64,000 bases of DNA from Flexilinea sp. (GCA_017432685.1 JAFRIR010000118.1:1-64000); one strand, 5' to 3'. Shown: positions 15,397 through 24,581, counted from the stretch's first letter. The notes: a model not told the origin generated them from the letters alone. Translations and numbers: made by a program.

Positions 15397-18300
15397 TTAC
15401 TTATTCGCCAGCGGCCAGTCGCCCCATTCCTTATGGAAGCAGCGATCGTACCCACGGCACAGGTCCTCCCTGCCCAGCCATGCCATGCAGATGTCATAGG
15501 TCTGGAACAGCAGATATTCCTTTGTTCCGTCCGCATAAAGCTTATAGGCTCCGATCTCATCCTCCGGCAGGGCATGTACCACAGGTTCGTCCGCCGGACG
15601 GCTGCCATCATCCCAGATCAGATAAACCGTGATGACGATTTCGCCGTTCTTTTCATTGATCTCAGCTTTCGCGGAAAGCGCATATTGCCATTTGATCATT
15701 CCTTCTATCGGTTCATCCAGGCTATAAATTTCTTCATAACCGTAAACTTTTTTCGGCAAGTCACTGACCGTTATTTCATATTTTCCGGGAGCCAGATCGG
15801 GAATATCAATAGAAAAACCAACATCCTCATATTTTTTCGGGCTTTCCATTCCCTGTGTCAGTTCAAAGGTCAGTCCTTTTGACACGGATTCCAAATCGCC
15901 GTATTTGATTCGAATGACCGGCTCCAGCGTAAGAGAATCGATCTCCTTCGGCAGACCTTTGCTGCCGTTATACATAACGTTAATGAGGTCCACCCGCTTC
16001 GTCATCGGAGAAGCGATCACAGCAGTAAGCGTTTGCGGATCATCCGGGCCGCCGATATCCGCATGATCCGCGTCATTCCCCTTCATATACCAGTAGATCG
16101 TATAACTGCCGGGTTCAATTCCCTGGGGAAGTTCCGTGAAATAATGGATGCCGTCCAGGCTGTAATAAACCGTCCAGCCTTCCGGAGCAGGAATTTCTTC
16201 GATCAGATTATGCGGTTCTCCATTATATTCAAGATCATCCTCAACCTTCGGCGTATAATCATCTGCTTCCGCCGGACTGATGGTCACAACGATTTTGATT
16301 TCAATATCTTCATGGTTGCCTTCACTGTCCTTATACTTGATCGTTATCGGATAGTCTCCGGCATTGGTGCCCGTTGGAATCTCCTGCGAACAAACTTCTC
16401 CGTTTCCATCATCAATGCAGTACCAGACCTCATCATATCCCTCCGGAAGTTCATCCGGCTCTTCCACCAAAGGCACCGGATCACCGGTAAATTCAGGATC
16501 CGTCGGGGTCGGTTTTTCATCCTCCGGCAGATCTTCCGGATCATCCTCCTCCGCACCCTTTTTGTCGATCGTCCAGCTGACTGACGCAGAATCTTTAAAG
16601 TTGCCAATACCGTTCACCGTAATCGTATACGTTCCGGCGTTTACTGCCTCTAATATGCTGGAAGCATCCGCCTCATATTCACCTTCGGTCAACGCAATGC
16701 CGTCGAGGGTCACAGACATGATCTTCACGCTCTGCATGTTCCCACTGTATGTCATCTGATATTGGTCAAGAGAAATATCCGCACTTGAAATGCTCATCCT
16801 GTCGACCGTCACCGGAACCGACTGTGCTGCACTGTCGGTATAGTTTCCGCTCTCATCAACCACTTTGTACCAGACATAATAGGTTCCGGCATCGGTGGCT
16901 TTGGGAATAGACTCGCTGTACACAGATGCATCCGCAGGCTCCGTATTTTCCATCGTCACAGCAAAAACCATCGTACCACCGACAGCTTCCCCTTCAACAG
17001 TCACCAGCGGCTGCTCGGTGCGGTCATAGGTTCTGTTATTGGCGATAACTGTTGCCGGTTCTGATTCAGCCGGCAGGATTGAAAAACCGGTTATGTCCTC
17101 TGCTTCAGGATAGTTCTCTGTAGCCGCGATAAATGCTTTGACAAAATAATCACCGGCTTCTGTCGGGACATCCGCGGTATAAGCGCCATCTTCGGCATCG
17201 CTGTAAGTGAATACAACAGTATCGACGCCATAGGACGCTGTCGCGGTCGGTGTACTCGGGTCATCACCGTATGTCCAGTTACTGATTTGAACCGTAACGC
17301 TGTTTTCACCCTGAGCGCTGACAGTAAGCGTACCATCCGCTGTTGTTACCAGATAATTTCCGACCTGTGTTTGGGTTCCGGTGGTAACCGCAACGCCATC
17401 CACTGTAGCGATGACATTTGGCTGAGTGCCCGCGCCGGTGATCGTACTCGCGTCCGTCATCTGCACAGTAAATTCATGGGTATCGCCGGCTTCCAGTTCA
17501 CCCGGTATGAAACCATTTTCGGTCAGCGGGTCACCGTCATAAGCTTTATTAGCGTTTTTGGCAGTTAGAGTTACAGCTTTCCGGTCCACAGTCAAGGTGC
17601 CTTCTGCCGTCGTCACAAGATAGTTGCCGATAGTGACAGGAGTCCCCGTGGTGACCGCGACGTCATCCACTGTAGCGATGACATTCGGCTGTGTACCCGC
17701 ATTCGTGATCGTACTCGCGTCCGTCATCGTAACAGTAAAGCTGTGCGTATCACCCGCCTCCAAAGCAGTCGGATCAAAATCACTCTCTGTCAAAGCGCTG
17801 CCGTTATAGGTTTTCGAAGCATCCTTTGCCGTGAGTTTTACTTCTTTCCGATCCACAGTCAAGGTACCGTTTGCCGTTGTCACAAGATAGTTGCCGACTT
17901 CGGTTTGGTTTCCGGTCGTAACGGCAACGCCATCCACCGTGGCGATGACATTCGGCTGGGCGCCCGCATTCGTGATCGTGCTGGTGTCAGTCATCGTAAC
18001 AGTAAAGCTGTGCGTATCACCCGCCTCCAAAGCAGTCGGATCAAAACCACTCTCTGTCAAAGCGCTGCCGTTATAGGTTTGCGTTTTATCCTTTGCCGTG
18101 AGTGTTACTGCTTTCCGATCCACAGTCAAGGTACCGTTTGCCGTTGTCACAAGATAGTTGCCGATAGCGACAGGAGTCCCCGTGGTGACTTCCACACCGT
18201 CCACTGTAGCGATAACATTCGGCTGCGTGCCCGCATTCGTGATGGTGCTGTCCGCCGTCATCGTAACTGTAAAAGTGTGCGTATCACCCGCCTCCAAAGC

Positions 18301-20094
18301 AGTCGGATCGAATCCGCTTTCTGTCAGGGCAGAGCCGTTATAGGTTTTCGAAGCATCCTTTGCGGTGAGTGTGACTTCAGTCGGCATCACATTCACCGTG
18401 ATCACATCCGATACGGCAGCTGCTTTCGCACTACTGGTGGTCTTTGTGGCCGTAACCTGGCAGTAATAGTAATGCTTTCCGGCATTCTTTCCGGCGGGAA
18501 TCACATAAGTGCTCGCTGTCGCACCATCAATGATTCTTCCCTTCCCGTCTGAGTTGCTTTTTGCTGTATTGGAATACCACTGATAGCTTAGCTCATGCCC
18601 CGTCGGCGCTGTGGCGGTCACGCTGATGGTTCCACTGTTTGCCGCATAACCGTAAGAAAGTTCCAAATCAGCGCCTGTATTGATTGTGGCCTTTTCCGCA
18701 GGATCATTCGTCCATTGGGCATAGAGCGTCAGATTTTCATTTGCGGTAAACTTTTGACCTTCATCGTAGTGTTGTCCTGTTCCGCCTGAGTTTGTGTTCC
18801 AGCCATTGAAACCGAGTCCTGTTTTTTGGAGGTCTCCCAAGTTCACCGCAATCGACAGCGGCTGATCCTTGAATTTCGCCTGAATATCCGGCACCGTACC
18901 GCTTGTCGCATCGTTTGCGTTATAGGTCACCTTGTAAATGGTTGTCGATGTATAGGTAACATTATCTGAAACCCGCCCGTCGCTGCGAACATTATATTCA
19001 AGGAAATACCCTCTAATTTGATAATGTTTTGGGGGCCAGTCATTAAAACGCCACGTACCACCATATGAAGATACTGCACTAAATTCATGCATATAATCTC
19101 TATCAGTAATATAGGCATTGTCCGGTTGGCTTCCGTTCCAAAAATCAGGAAGTACACTACCCTTCTCCCCATCCGGTCCGTCTGTCCAATAAAAAAATGG
19201 TTTATAGCTGGACCCGCTGTTTTTTGGAGCAAAAAATGTTCCGTTATTACCGAAAAAATAATAATAATCAGATGCTTCATTATGAGTTATTTTACTTACA
19301 TCTGGCGACTCATAATTTGACGGTGTTATCTTAGAATCTTTAACAACTGAAAAGGATGATAGCAAATTGCCCGGACCATACTGCGTTGAATAAACCATGG
19401 AAGTCCCGCCGATCCAACCACCATCTGTGTGATTGGTTAGCGTTTTATAGAATTCAAACAGCATCATCCCTTCTTCTTCTGTCGTGATCGTAGCCAGATA
19501 TCCTTTGAATCCACCAAATATTTCTTCTGCTTTCACTGCAGAATCAAAAGCCGCAAGCCATGTTATGGCACTTGCTCCTTCAACATATTTATAAATATGT
19601 GCCTCACCATCGTTCAGAATCACTCCAAAGGTTTTATCATTTTCACCAATATTCAGGTTTGTGTCACCATCTGAAATACTGATATTAATGGATTGTGTAG
19701 TAGACGAAAATTTTAGCTTCTGCAGCATACTGCAAACGGCATCTTTTGATCCATAATCATGATTCAGTGTTTTATAAATGATCAAAGCGGCATCTTTTTT
19801 GGTGCTCAATTTTCCTACAACTGCATCGCCTAAATCACTTGGCAATGTTATTGTTCCGCCGGTTGCACCTATCAATACAAGTGAAATGTTACCATCCACT
19901 TCCACAGCATTCCTTGCCACAGCTTCGGAGATACTCAGTGTGCCATCGTTGTTTACAATCCAGTTACCCCAGTCCTTATCATCCTGGGCTGAAGCCGGTA
20001 CTGCTCCGCTGAACGCAAAAAGGAGCATGAGAACCATGCCCAGACAAAACAACCGGAAGAAATCCCTGTATGCAGAAGATTTTTTCATAACCAT
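15397..20094 (-). CDS. Very large exported repeat protein (C-type-lectin-like, InlB-type and MBG repeats)
   Basis: The start at 20094 has GGAGG six bases upstream; an in-frame TTG five codons earlier is less likely. The product is about 1,565 residues. A signal peptide (about 8-38) is followed by a unique region of about 120 residues. A C-type-lectin-like domain (about 165-370) shows YLATITTEEE, DGGWIGGTS and a WRFNDWPP close. Next come an InlB/Flg_new repeat (FNGWNTNSGGTG to LYAQWTND), an Ig-like module, and four tandem 89-residue MBG modules. Three or four further Ig/YDG-type modules lead to a non-repetitive C-terminus. There is no LPXTG or other anchor. This is probably a surface or matrix adhesin; the ligand is unknown. 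Confidence 0.85.
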   Translation of the reverse strand: MVMKKSSAYRDFFRLFCLGMVLMLLFAFSGAVPASAQDDKDWGNWIVNNDGTLSISEAVARNAVEVDGNISLVLIGATGGTITLPSDLGDAVVGKLSTKKDAALIIYKTLNHDYGSKDAVCSMLQKLKFSSTTQSINISISDGDTNLNIGENDKTFGVILNDGEAHIYKYVEGASAITWLAAFDSAVKAEEIFGGFKGYLATITTEEEGMMLFEFYKTLTNHTDGGWIGGTSMVYSTQYGPGNLLSSFSVVKDSKITPSNYESPDVSKITHNEASDYYYFFGNNGTFFAPKNSGSSYKPFFYWTDGPDGEKGSVLPDFWNGSQPDNAYITDRDYMHEFSAVSSYGGTWRFNDWPPKHYQIRGYFLEYNVRSDGRVSDNVTYTSTTIYKVTYNANDATSGTVPDIQAKFKDQPLSIAVNLGDLQKTGLGFNGWNTNSGGTGQHYDEGQKFTANENLTLYAQWTNDPAEKATINTGADLELSYGYAANSGTISVTATAPTGHELSYQWYSNTAKSNSDGKGRIIDGATASTYVIPAGKNAGKHYYYCQVTATKTTSSAKAAAVSDVITVNVMPTEVTLTAKDASKTYNGSALTESGFDPTALEAGDTHTFTVTMTADSTITNAGTQPNVIATVDGVEVTTGTPVAIGNYLVTTANGTLTVDRKAVTLTAKDKTQTYNGSALTESGFDPTALEAGDTHSFTVTMTDTSTITNAGAQPNVIATVDGVAVTTGNQTEVGNYLVTTANGTLTVDRKEVKLTAKDASKTYNGSALTESDFDPTALEAGDTHSFTVTMTDASTITNAGTQPNVIATVDDVAVTTGTPVTIGNYLVTTAEGTLTVDRKAVTLTAKNANKAYDGDPLTENGFIPGELEAGDTHEFTVQMTDASTITGAGTQPNVIATVDGVAVTTGTQTQVGNYLVTTADGTLTVSAQGENSVTVQISNWTYGDDPSTPTATASYGVDTVVFTYSDAEDGAYTADVPTEAGDYFVKAFIAATENYPEAEDITGFSILPAESEPATVIANNRTYDRTEQPLVTVEGEAVGGTMVFAVTMENTEPADASVYSESIPKATDAGTYYVWYKVVDESGNYTDSAAQSVPVTVDRMSISSADISLDQYQMTYSGNMQSVKIMSVTLDGIALTEGEYEADASSILEAVNAGTYTITVNGIGNFKDSASVSWTIDKKGAEEDDPEDLPEDEKPTPTDPEFTGDPVPLVEEPDELPEGYDEVWYCIDDGNGEVCSQEIPTGTNAGDYPITIKYKDSEGNHEDIEIKIVVTISPAEADDYTPKVEDDLEYNGEPHNLIEEIPAPEGWTVYYSLDGIHYFTELPQGIEPGSYTIYWYMKGNDADHADIGGPDDPQTLTAVIASPMTKRVDLINVMYNGSKGLPKEIDSLTLEPVIRIKYGDLESVSKGLTFELTQGMESPKKYEDVGFSIDIPDLAPGKYEITVSDLPKKVYGYEEIYSLDEPIEGMIKWQYALSAKAEINEKNGEIVITVYLIWDDGSRPADEPVVHALPEDEIGAYKLYADGTKEYLLFQTYDICMAWLGREDLCRGYDRCFHKEWGDWPLANK
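17310..18378 (-). repeat. Four tandem 267-bp (89-codon) MBG repeats
   Basis: Each unit encodes TLTAKDASKTYNGSALTES and then FDPTALEAGDTHTFTV with small changes. Three units are nearly identical at DNA level; the fourth (17310-17577) is more diverged (AYDGDPLTENGFIPGEL). The pattern suggests recent duplication and possible copy-number change. Confidence 0.9.
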
Positions 20095-20151
20095 TCTTTT
20101 CCTCCCCAACTGATCAAAAATTTATTGATTTGAAGTAATTGGTCAAACCAC

Positions 20152-20237
20152 GATGACTCATCATGGAATACAGCCCTGATGTGCCGGTTGGACGGCAGCA
20201 ACAGGTCAGTCTTCGTGTGCTTCATTCTGAAAGTCAC
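20152..20237. repeat. Dispersed structured repeat B, degenerate copy
   Basis: CATCATGGAATACAGCCCTG and GTCAGTCTTCGTGTGCTTCATTCTGAA match the two ends of the repeat at 7773 with substitutions. It lies just upstream of the large repeat protein gene. From here to 20400 no gene is seen. Confidence 0.6.
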
Positions 20238-20401
20238 AACTTTTGTCTGCATTCGTAAGAAGGAGATTTATCTCTCTGAACCGTTATCTCAACCGAGATC
20301 AAGCCTGACAACCGAATCGTCTCCGATACGAAGGCTTCCCTTATCGATTACATTCTGCAATAATGGTAAAAATGTATTAATCTATTTACTGTGGAAAATT
20401 T

Positions 20402-20514
20402 TTGGTTTTTTTTGAATTTATGATATACTTTTCTCATAAAGGAAAGAGATATCTATTTGTCCGATAAAAAAACTGACTGGTAAAAAAAGTAAACTTTTTT
20501 TACCAGTCAGTTTT
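20402..20514 (+). ncRNA. Candidate small RNA: orphan promoter followed by a strong hairpin
   Basis: TTGGTT (20402) and TATACT (20424) are 16 bases apart. About 35 bases downstream of the expected start is a perfect 22-bp inverted repeat (20469-20490 with 20493-20514). No open frame lies between. A transcript of about 80 nt ending in the hairpin is possible. This is an inference from signals only. Confidence 0.3.
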
Positions 20515-20569
20515 AATATTCTGTTCACCAAAAATATCAGGGAAAGACTGATTGTTTCTCATTAATACA

Positions 20570-20606
20570 AAAGAACAATTCCGCGCTATGTGCGGAATTG
20601 TTCTTT
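20570..20606. terminator. Terminator-like 15-bp palindrome
   Basis: AAAGAACAATTCCGC pairs perfectly with GCGGAATTGTTCTTT around a seven-base loop. On the minus strand a T-rich stretch follows, so it probably ends transcription of the Rpn-related fragment at 20857-21147, beyond repeat B copy 3. Confidence 0.6.
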
Positions 20607-20622
20607 AAATTCTATGGCACCT

Positions 20623-20770
20623 GTTCAGAACCTGGCGACGCATCACGGGATACAGCCCTGCCGTGCGGGCTTCAACGTAGCGAAGCTCCTGCTCCGTATT
20701 TAAACCAGGCGAAGCCTGTACCGCACAGAGCAGGTTAAGAGCAGTCTCCGTGTGCTCCGTACTGAACAGT
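20623..20770. repeat. Dispersed structured repeat B, long copy
   Basis: The 148-bp copy is nearly identical to 56361-56507. The ends share GTTCAG as an inverted repeat. Inner stems are CCTGCTC/GAGCAGG, CAGGC/GCCTG and AGCCC/GGGCT. It is non-coding. Confidence 0.85.
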
Positions 20771-20856
20771 TACATTCTATGAATCAGCGCTTCCTCAAAG
20801 ATACACGTTATTCTTTGAAGAAACCGTTTGAAGATATTGTTGATTTTTGAAGAATA

Positions 20857-21147
20857 TCACTGTAACTTCAGCCCGGCGGCAGTGATGAATTCATCAGTAG
20901 TCATATTTACCCGCTTTGCAGCTTCTGCAATATCCAGCAGTTTATCTTTGACCAGATTCACAAGAGTATCAAAAATTCCTTTTTCCATTCCTTTTTCCAT
21001 TCCTTTTTCCATTCCTTCTTCTCTTCCTTCTTCTCTTCCCTGTCTGTAAACATATTCTCTCTGCTCTTCTTCATTCAAATTCGCGAACATGATTTCCTAT
21101 ACCGCCTCTGCCATTTGTTTCGGGGTTTTTACACAGCTTTCCTTCAT
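20857..21147 (-). pseudogene. Stand-alone Rpn-type C-terminal fragment with an in-frame TAG
   Basis: An ATG at 21147 with CAGGAG six bases upstream opens a frame starting MKESCVKTPKQMAEAV. TAG follows at codon 17 (21099-21097). The same frame then continues from an ATG at 21090 for 77 codons. The charged repeats (REEGREEG, then EKGMEKGMEKG) and the ending NMTTDEFITAAGLKLQ match the tails of Rpn/PD-(D/E)XK transposase-family proteins. The nuclease domain is absent. Either this is a decayed copy or the 77-residue part is still made on its own, as reported for small RpnS antitoxins. Confidence 0.6.
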
Positions 21148-21248
21148 TGCATTCTCCTGATAATTATTTTACCCTTTTATTCCGCGGAAATCAATAGGTT
21201 TATCAGCTGTAAAATTTAGAACCGAAATGTAAATATGGAGGTGATTTT

Positions 21249-21833
21249 ATGGCAACCTATGGTTACGTGCGTGTCTCGACAGCAGAACAGCACATCGACA
21301 GGCAGATGGCAGCGCTGCTTGCCGAAGGAATTCCCGAAAAACAAATCTATATCGACCGGATGTCCGGAAAGAATTTCAACCGTCCGCAGTGGAAACGGCT
21401 GAAGAGAAGGCTGAAGCGCGGGGATGTTCTGGTGGTGAAAAGCATCGACCGGCTGGGCAGGGCCTACGATGACATCGCGGAAGAATGGCGGTTTATCACC
21501 AAAGAGATCGGCGCGGATATTGTTCCGCTCGATGAAAAAACACTGGACACCCGATCGATCGACAGCCTGGTCGAAAAGCTGGTAAAGGATATCATCTTCC
21601 GGGTCCAGTCCTTTTCCGCGGAAAATGAACGGACCCTGATCCTGCGGCGGCAGGCGGAGGGAATCGCCGCGGCTAAAGCCAGAGGCGTCCGCTTTGGACG
21701 CCCGGAACTTCCCAGACCGAAGGACTTTGAGGCAGTCGCCGACCGGTGGCGCACCGGGCAAATCTCTGCCCGGCGGGCAGCCCAACTGCTCAATGTCAGT
21801 CATCCGACTTTCCTGAAATGGGTGCGCGGATAA
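21249..21833 (+). CDS. Serine recombinase (resolvase/invertase family)
   Basis: The 194-residue protein has the standard small-resolvase layout. The N-terminal catalytic domain has YGYVRVSTAEQ with the nucleophilic Ser10, and VKSIDRLGR with the conserved Asp and Arg residues near 63-68. The long E helix contains FSAENERTLILRRQAEG, and a C-terminal helix-turn-helix includes ISARRAAQLLNVSHPTFLKW. It would cut and rejoin DNA at a crossover site. GGAGGTGA precedes the ATG by four bases. No transposase, inverted-repeat pair or invertible segment was seen beside it. It converges on the rpn gene at 21856. Confidence 0.92.
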   Translation: MATYGYVRVSTAEQHIDRQMAALLAEGIPEKQIYIDRMSGKNFNRPQWKRLKRRLKRGDVLVVKSIDRLGRAYDDIAEEWRFITKEIGADIVPLDEKTLDTRSIDSLVEKLVKDIIFRVQSFSAENERTLILRRQAEGIAAAKARGVRFGRPELPRPKDFEAVADRWRTGQISARRAAQLLNVSHPTFLKWVRG

Positions 21834-21855
21834 AATGAAGAAGGAAGACTAAGCT

Positions 21856-22908
21856 TCACTCTTCACGCTTCACACTGAACACTTCATTTGCTGCGGGGCT
21901 ATTAGCCGTGGTCTCGATCCATTCCCTGATGATCGCTTCCGAGACTCCCGCGGCTTTTGCAATGAAATCAGGCGAAAGTCCCAACCCGGATAGATTCCGA
22001 ACCATTGTCTTTTTCTCTTCAGTGCGTCCTTCGTTCCAGCCTTCGGTGCGTCCTTCGTTCCAGCCTTCGGTGCGTCCTTCGTTCCAGCCTTCAGTGCGTC
22101 CTTCGTTATAAATCGTTTTTGCTTCGTATTCAAGTACTCTTCCGCCCATGACTTCTTTCACTCCTTCCTTCACATTCCTGTATTTCATCGCTATCTTATC
22201 CACCACCTTTTTTGACATATCCCGGATCGTCAGCCAGGCGAACGCGGTAAGTTCTCCTTTTTCCCGTGCCTGTTCCAGTTGCTCAATGATCCACTGATAC
22301 TCCCGCAACAGTTCCGCCAGTGCATCCTCATCCTTATCGATGCGTTTCAGATCCTTCTCGTGCGTAAAGATATAAAACGGAATCAAAAAATACAGCTTCT
22401 TCTCAAAAATATCCTCAATCGAATAATCCCGTATCTTCATCAAACGAACATCAAGCGTTAATGATCCCCTTGGAGCTTTGATCTCGATCTCCATCTGATC
22501 CGGCATCTTCTTCGGACCGCGCAAAACCAATATTGCGGCGTTCGGGATCGTTACGATCAGTTTTCGTCCCTTGATCTCACCACTGTCCAGCGCCTCCTGT
22601 GTGAGATATTCAAAGATACGGATCGTTACAGTCCGGTCGAATTTTGATTCACATTCGTAAAGATATTTATCGACCTCTTTACCGATAACGTTGAACATGC
22701 TGTCCGTGATGCGCTTCTGCTCGTTCCCTGCCTGACGGTTCAAAAAATGTTCATTCTGCCCGAAAACAATTTTCTCTTCACCCGTATAATGCTTTCCGAA
22801 GATTTCATTCAGCACCGGGAGCAGCAGCTGCGAACAGTCCACCGTCATCGTGCGGAACACATCATCGTAAGCCGTATTCAGATTCGGATCTTTCTCTTTC
22901 TTTCCCAT
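21856..22908 (-). CDS. Rpn family recombination-promoting nuclease / putative transposase
   Basis: The start at 22908 (ATG, GAGGAAG about 11 bases upstream) is preferred to a TTG 17 codons earlier. The 350-residue protein starts with the family pattern DPNLNTAYDDVFRTMT. It contains a PD-(D/E)XK-like core with RITDSMFNV and LYECESKFDRTVTIRIFEY, where the acidic and Glu-x-Lys-like residues lie. A helical region (about 170-270) is followed by a repeat of NEGRTEGW, encoded by 24-bp direct repeats, and by a small C-terminal helix pair (GLSPDFIAKAAGVSEAIIREW). Rpn proteins are DNA endonucleases, some of which act in phage defence and carry an internal C-terminal antitoxin reading frame. An ATG at the end of the repeats (MVRNLSGLGL) could serve that role here. 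Confidence 0.85.
   Translation of the reverse strand: MGKKEKDPNLNTAYDDVFRTMTVDCSQLLLPVLNEIFGKHYTGEEKIVFGQNEHFLNRQAGNEQKRITDSMFNVIGKEVDKYLYECESKFDRTVTIRIFEYLTQEALDSGEIKGRKLIVTIPNAAILVLRGPKKMPDQMEIEIKAPRGSLTLDVRLMKIRDYSIEDIFEKKLYFLIPFYIFTHEKDLKRIDKDEDALAELLREYQWIIEQLEQAREKGELTAFAWLTIRDMSKKVVDKIAMKYRNVKEGVKEVMGGRVLEYEAKTIYNEGRTEGWNEGRTEGWNEGRTEGWNEGRTEEKKTMVRNLSGLGLSPDFIAKAAGVSEAIIREWIETTANSPAANEVFSVKREE
22021..22107 (-). repeat. 24-bp tandem repeats inside rpn (3.6 copies)
   Basis: Units begin at 22021, 22045, 22069 and 22093 (partial) and encode the octapeptide NEGRTEGW. Such arrays change length by slippage and would alter the spacing between the nuclease domain and the C-terminal helices without a frameshift. 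Confidence 0.9.
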
Positions 22909-23023
22909 ATTTTCACAGTCTTCCTCTTTTATTTTAAACCAAAACACCCTGAAAATCAAGTAACAATTTTCAGCGTTTCAAGAAGAGCTATTTGAATGTT
23001 GCAGTTCATGAGGTAAACAGAGG

Positions 23024-23161
23024 ACCGTTATCCTGCTGCCGCAGCCCCGGCACAGGCGCCTGCCAGCAGTGCGAGAATATAATCCCCTAACGGATGACCC
23101 AGGGGCGGATCCACAAGGTGACATTTCTCCTGTGACGGCTGGACAGCAACAGGATAACCGT
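23024..23161. repeat. Inverted-repeat-bounded element holding a 52-bp copy of the SH3b gene
   Basis: ACCGTTATCCTGCTG (23024) and CAGCAACAGGATAACCG (23144) form an imperfect inverted repeat. Between them, 23041-23092 matches 14449-14500 of the SH3b membrane protein gene with one mismatch. A related short segment (TTATCCTGCGGCTG to GGCACAGG) occurs at 29619-29647. The stretch 22909-23296 otherwise holds only the leaders of the divergent rpn and DsbA-cyclophilin genes. Confidence 0.6.
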
Positions 23162-23296
23162 ACCCGTTGTAGGCCGGTGTGTTAAATTCCGCTGATTTGT
23201 TATGAATTTCCCTGAATTTATTGCACATGTATCTTGCTTCATTTAAAAATGAGATAAAATTGAAACGATTGTTTGAAAATTTAGAAAGGTATTCTT

Positions 23297-24571
23297 ATGA
23301 AAAGATATTCATTAATGATTACAATATTGGTTGTGCTGGCAGCTGCTGTCAGCGCATATGCCGCGGATGGTGAATGGACCAAATGGGACGCGGATCTGAG
23401 CGATGCTGCCGAGATCAGCTGCACCTTTGCCGACCCCACAATTGAAAACGAAGAAGCCAAGGCGATCCTCGGTGAAGTCACCGAAGATGATTGGGCGATC
23501 GGTCCGGAAGATGCCGTCCTGACCCTGGTGGAATATGCCGATTTCCAGTGCCCGTACTGCTCCAATGCCGGACTGATCGCGTTGGAGTTTCAGGCTGCCC
23601 ATCCGGATGACGTCCGCTATGTTTACCGCCACTTCCCGCTGACTTTCCATGAAAAGGCTCCGATGTCTGCCTATGCCGCGGACGCTGCCGGGAAACAGGG
23701 TCTCTTCTTTGAAGCGGAACATTGGCTCTATGAGACCCAGAATGACTGGACTTATATTGAGACGCTGGATGAGTTTGATGCCTGGCTGCGGGAAAACATC
23801 CAGACCGAACTCCCGGAACTGGATTTCGATCAGTGGGTGACGGATTATGAATCCGAAGAAATCCGCACAGTCGTAGACGGCGCTTTTGACAAGGTCGCCG
23901 CAACCAATATCATCAGCGGTACTCCGACCTTCTTCGCCAATTTCTACCAGACCTCTTATGATCCGGCAGTCCTGGAACAGTATATCGACCTGTTCAAGAT
24001 GCAGAAGAACTACCGCACTTCCTGCCCGGTGACGGCCGTAGAAGAGGGGAAAGATTATCGTGCCGTGCTGCACACCACCGCCGGTGATGTGGTGATCGAC
24101 CTGTTTGAAGAAGAAGCCCCGAACCTGGTTTCCAATTTCATGCAGCTGGCGAAGGACGGATTTTATAACAACAATGAATTCCATAATGTGGTGACCGGCT
24201 TCATTGCCCAGACCGGTGATCCCAGCGCGACCGGTGTCGGCCTTTCCGGTTACTATCTGGATGATGAAAACCTGGACAACGATGGATTCGACGAACCGGG
24301 CGCGGTTGCCATGGCCAACACCGGCGCAAACAAAAACAGTTCCCAGTTCTTCATTGCCAATGACCTGAAGGCCTATTTCAGCGAGGGTTATGCCGCACAG
24401 AACCCTGACCTCAGCGAAGAGGAACTGACCGGAAAGGTGGAGACCCGTCTGGATGCCATGAACGCCCGTTATCCGGTCTTTGGCCGCGTGGCAGAGGAGT
24501 CCATGGAGATCCTGCCGCTGATCGATCAGGGTACCGTGATCGAGAGCGTTGACATCGAAGTCCGCGGCTGA
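23297..24571 (+). CDS. Exported DsbA-like thiol oxidoreductase fused to a cyclophilin PPIase
   Basis: A signal peptide (about residues 1-22) is followed by a thioredoxin-fold domain (about 65-255). It has FQCPYCSNAG, a CPYC active site as in DsbA-type proteins, and the cis-Pro loop in SGTPTFFA. A cyclophilin domain (about 270-424) follows, with FHNVVTGFIAQTGDP, SSQFFIAND and YPVFGRVAEESME. The fusion would oxidise cysteines and isomerise prolines in the same secreted substrate. The catalytic Arg of cyclophilins (FHRV) is Asn here, so PPIase activity may be weak or lost while the substrate groove remains. AGAAAGG precedes the start. The REP array of the RAYT begins 11 bases after its stop. Confidence 0.88.
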   Translation: MKRYSLMITILVVLAAAVSAYAADGEWTKWDADLSDAAEISCTFADPTIENEEAKAILGEVTEDDWAIGPEDAVLTLVEYADFQCPYCSNAGLIALEFQAAHPDDVRYVYRHFPLTFHEKAPMSAYAADAAGKQGLFFEAEHWLYETQNDWTYIETLDEFDAWLRENIQTELPELDFDQWVTDYESEEIRTVVDGAFDKVAATNIISGTPTFFANFYQTSYDPAVLEQYIDLFKMQKNYRTSCPVTAVEEGKDYRAVLHTTAGDVVIDLFEEEAPNLVSNFMQLAKDGFYNNNEFHNVVTGFIAQTGDPSATGVGLSGYYLDDENLDNDGFDEPGAVAMANTGANKNSSQFFIANDLKAYFSEGYAAQNPDLSEEELTGKVETRLDAMNARYPVFGRVAEESMEILPLIDQGTVIESVDIEVRG

Positions 24572-24581
24572 TCCGGTTCGG

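Noticed and set aside
21249..22908. Serine recombinase plus rpn as a complete transposon
   Set aside because: No matching inverted repeats or target duplications were found around the pair, and the genes are convergent rather than an operon.
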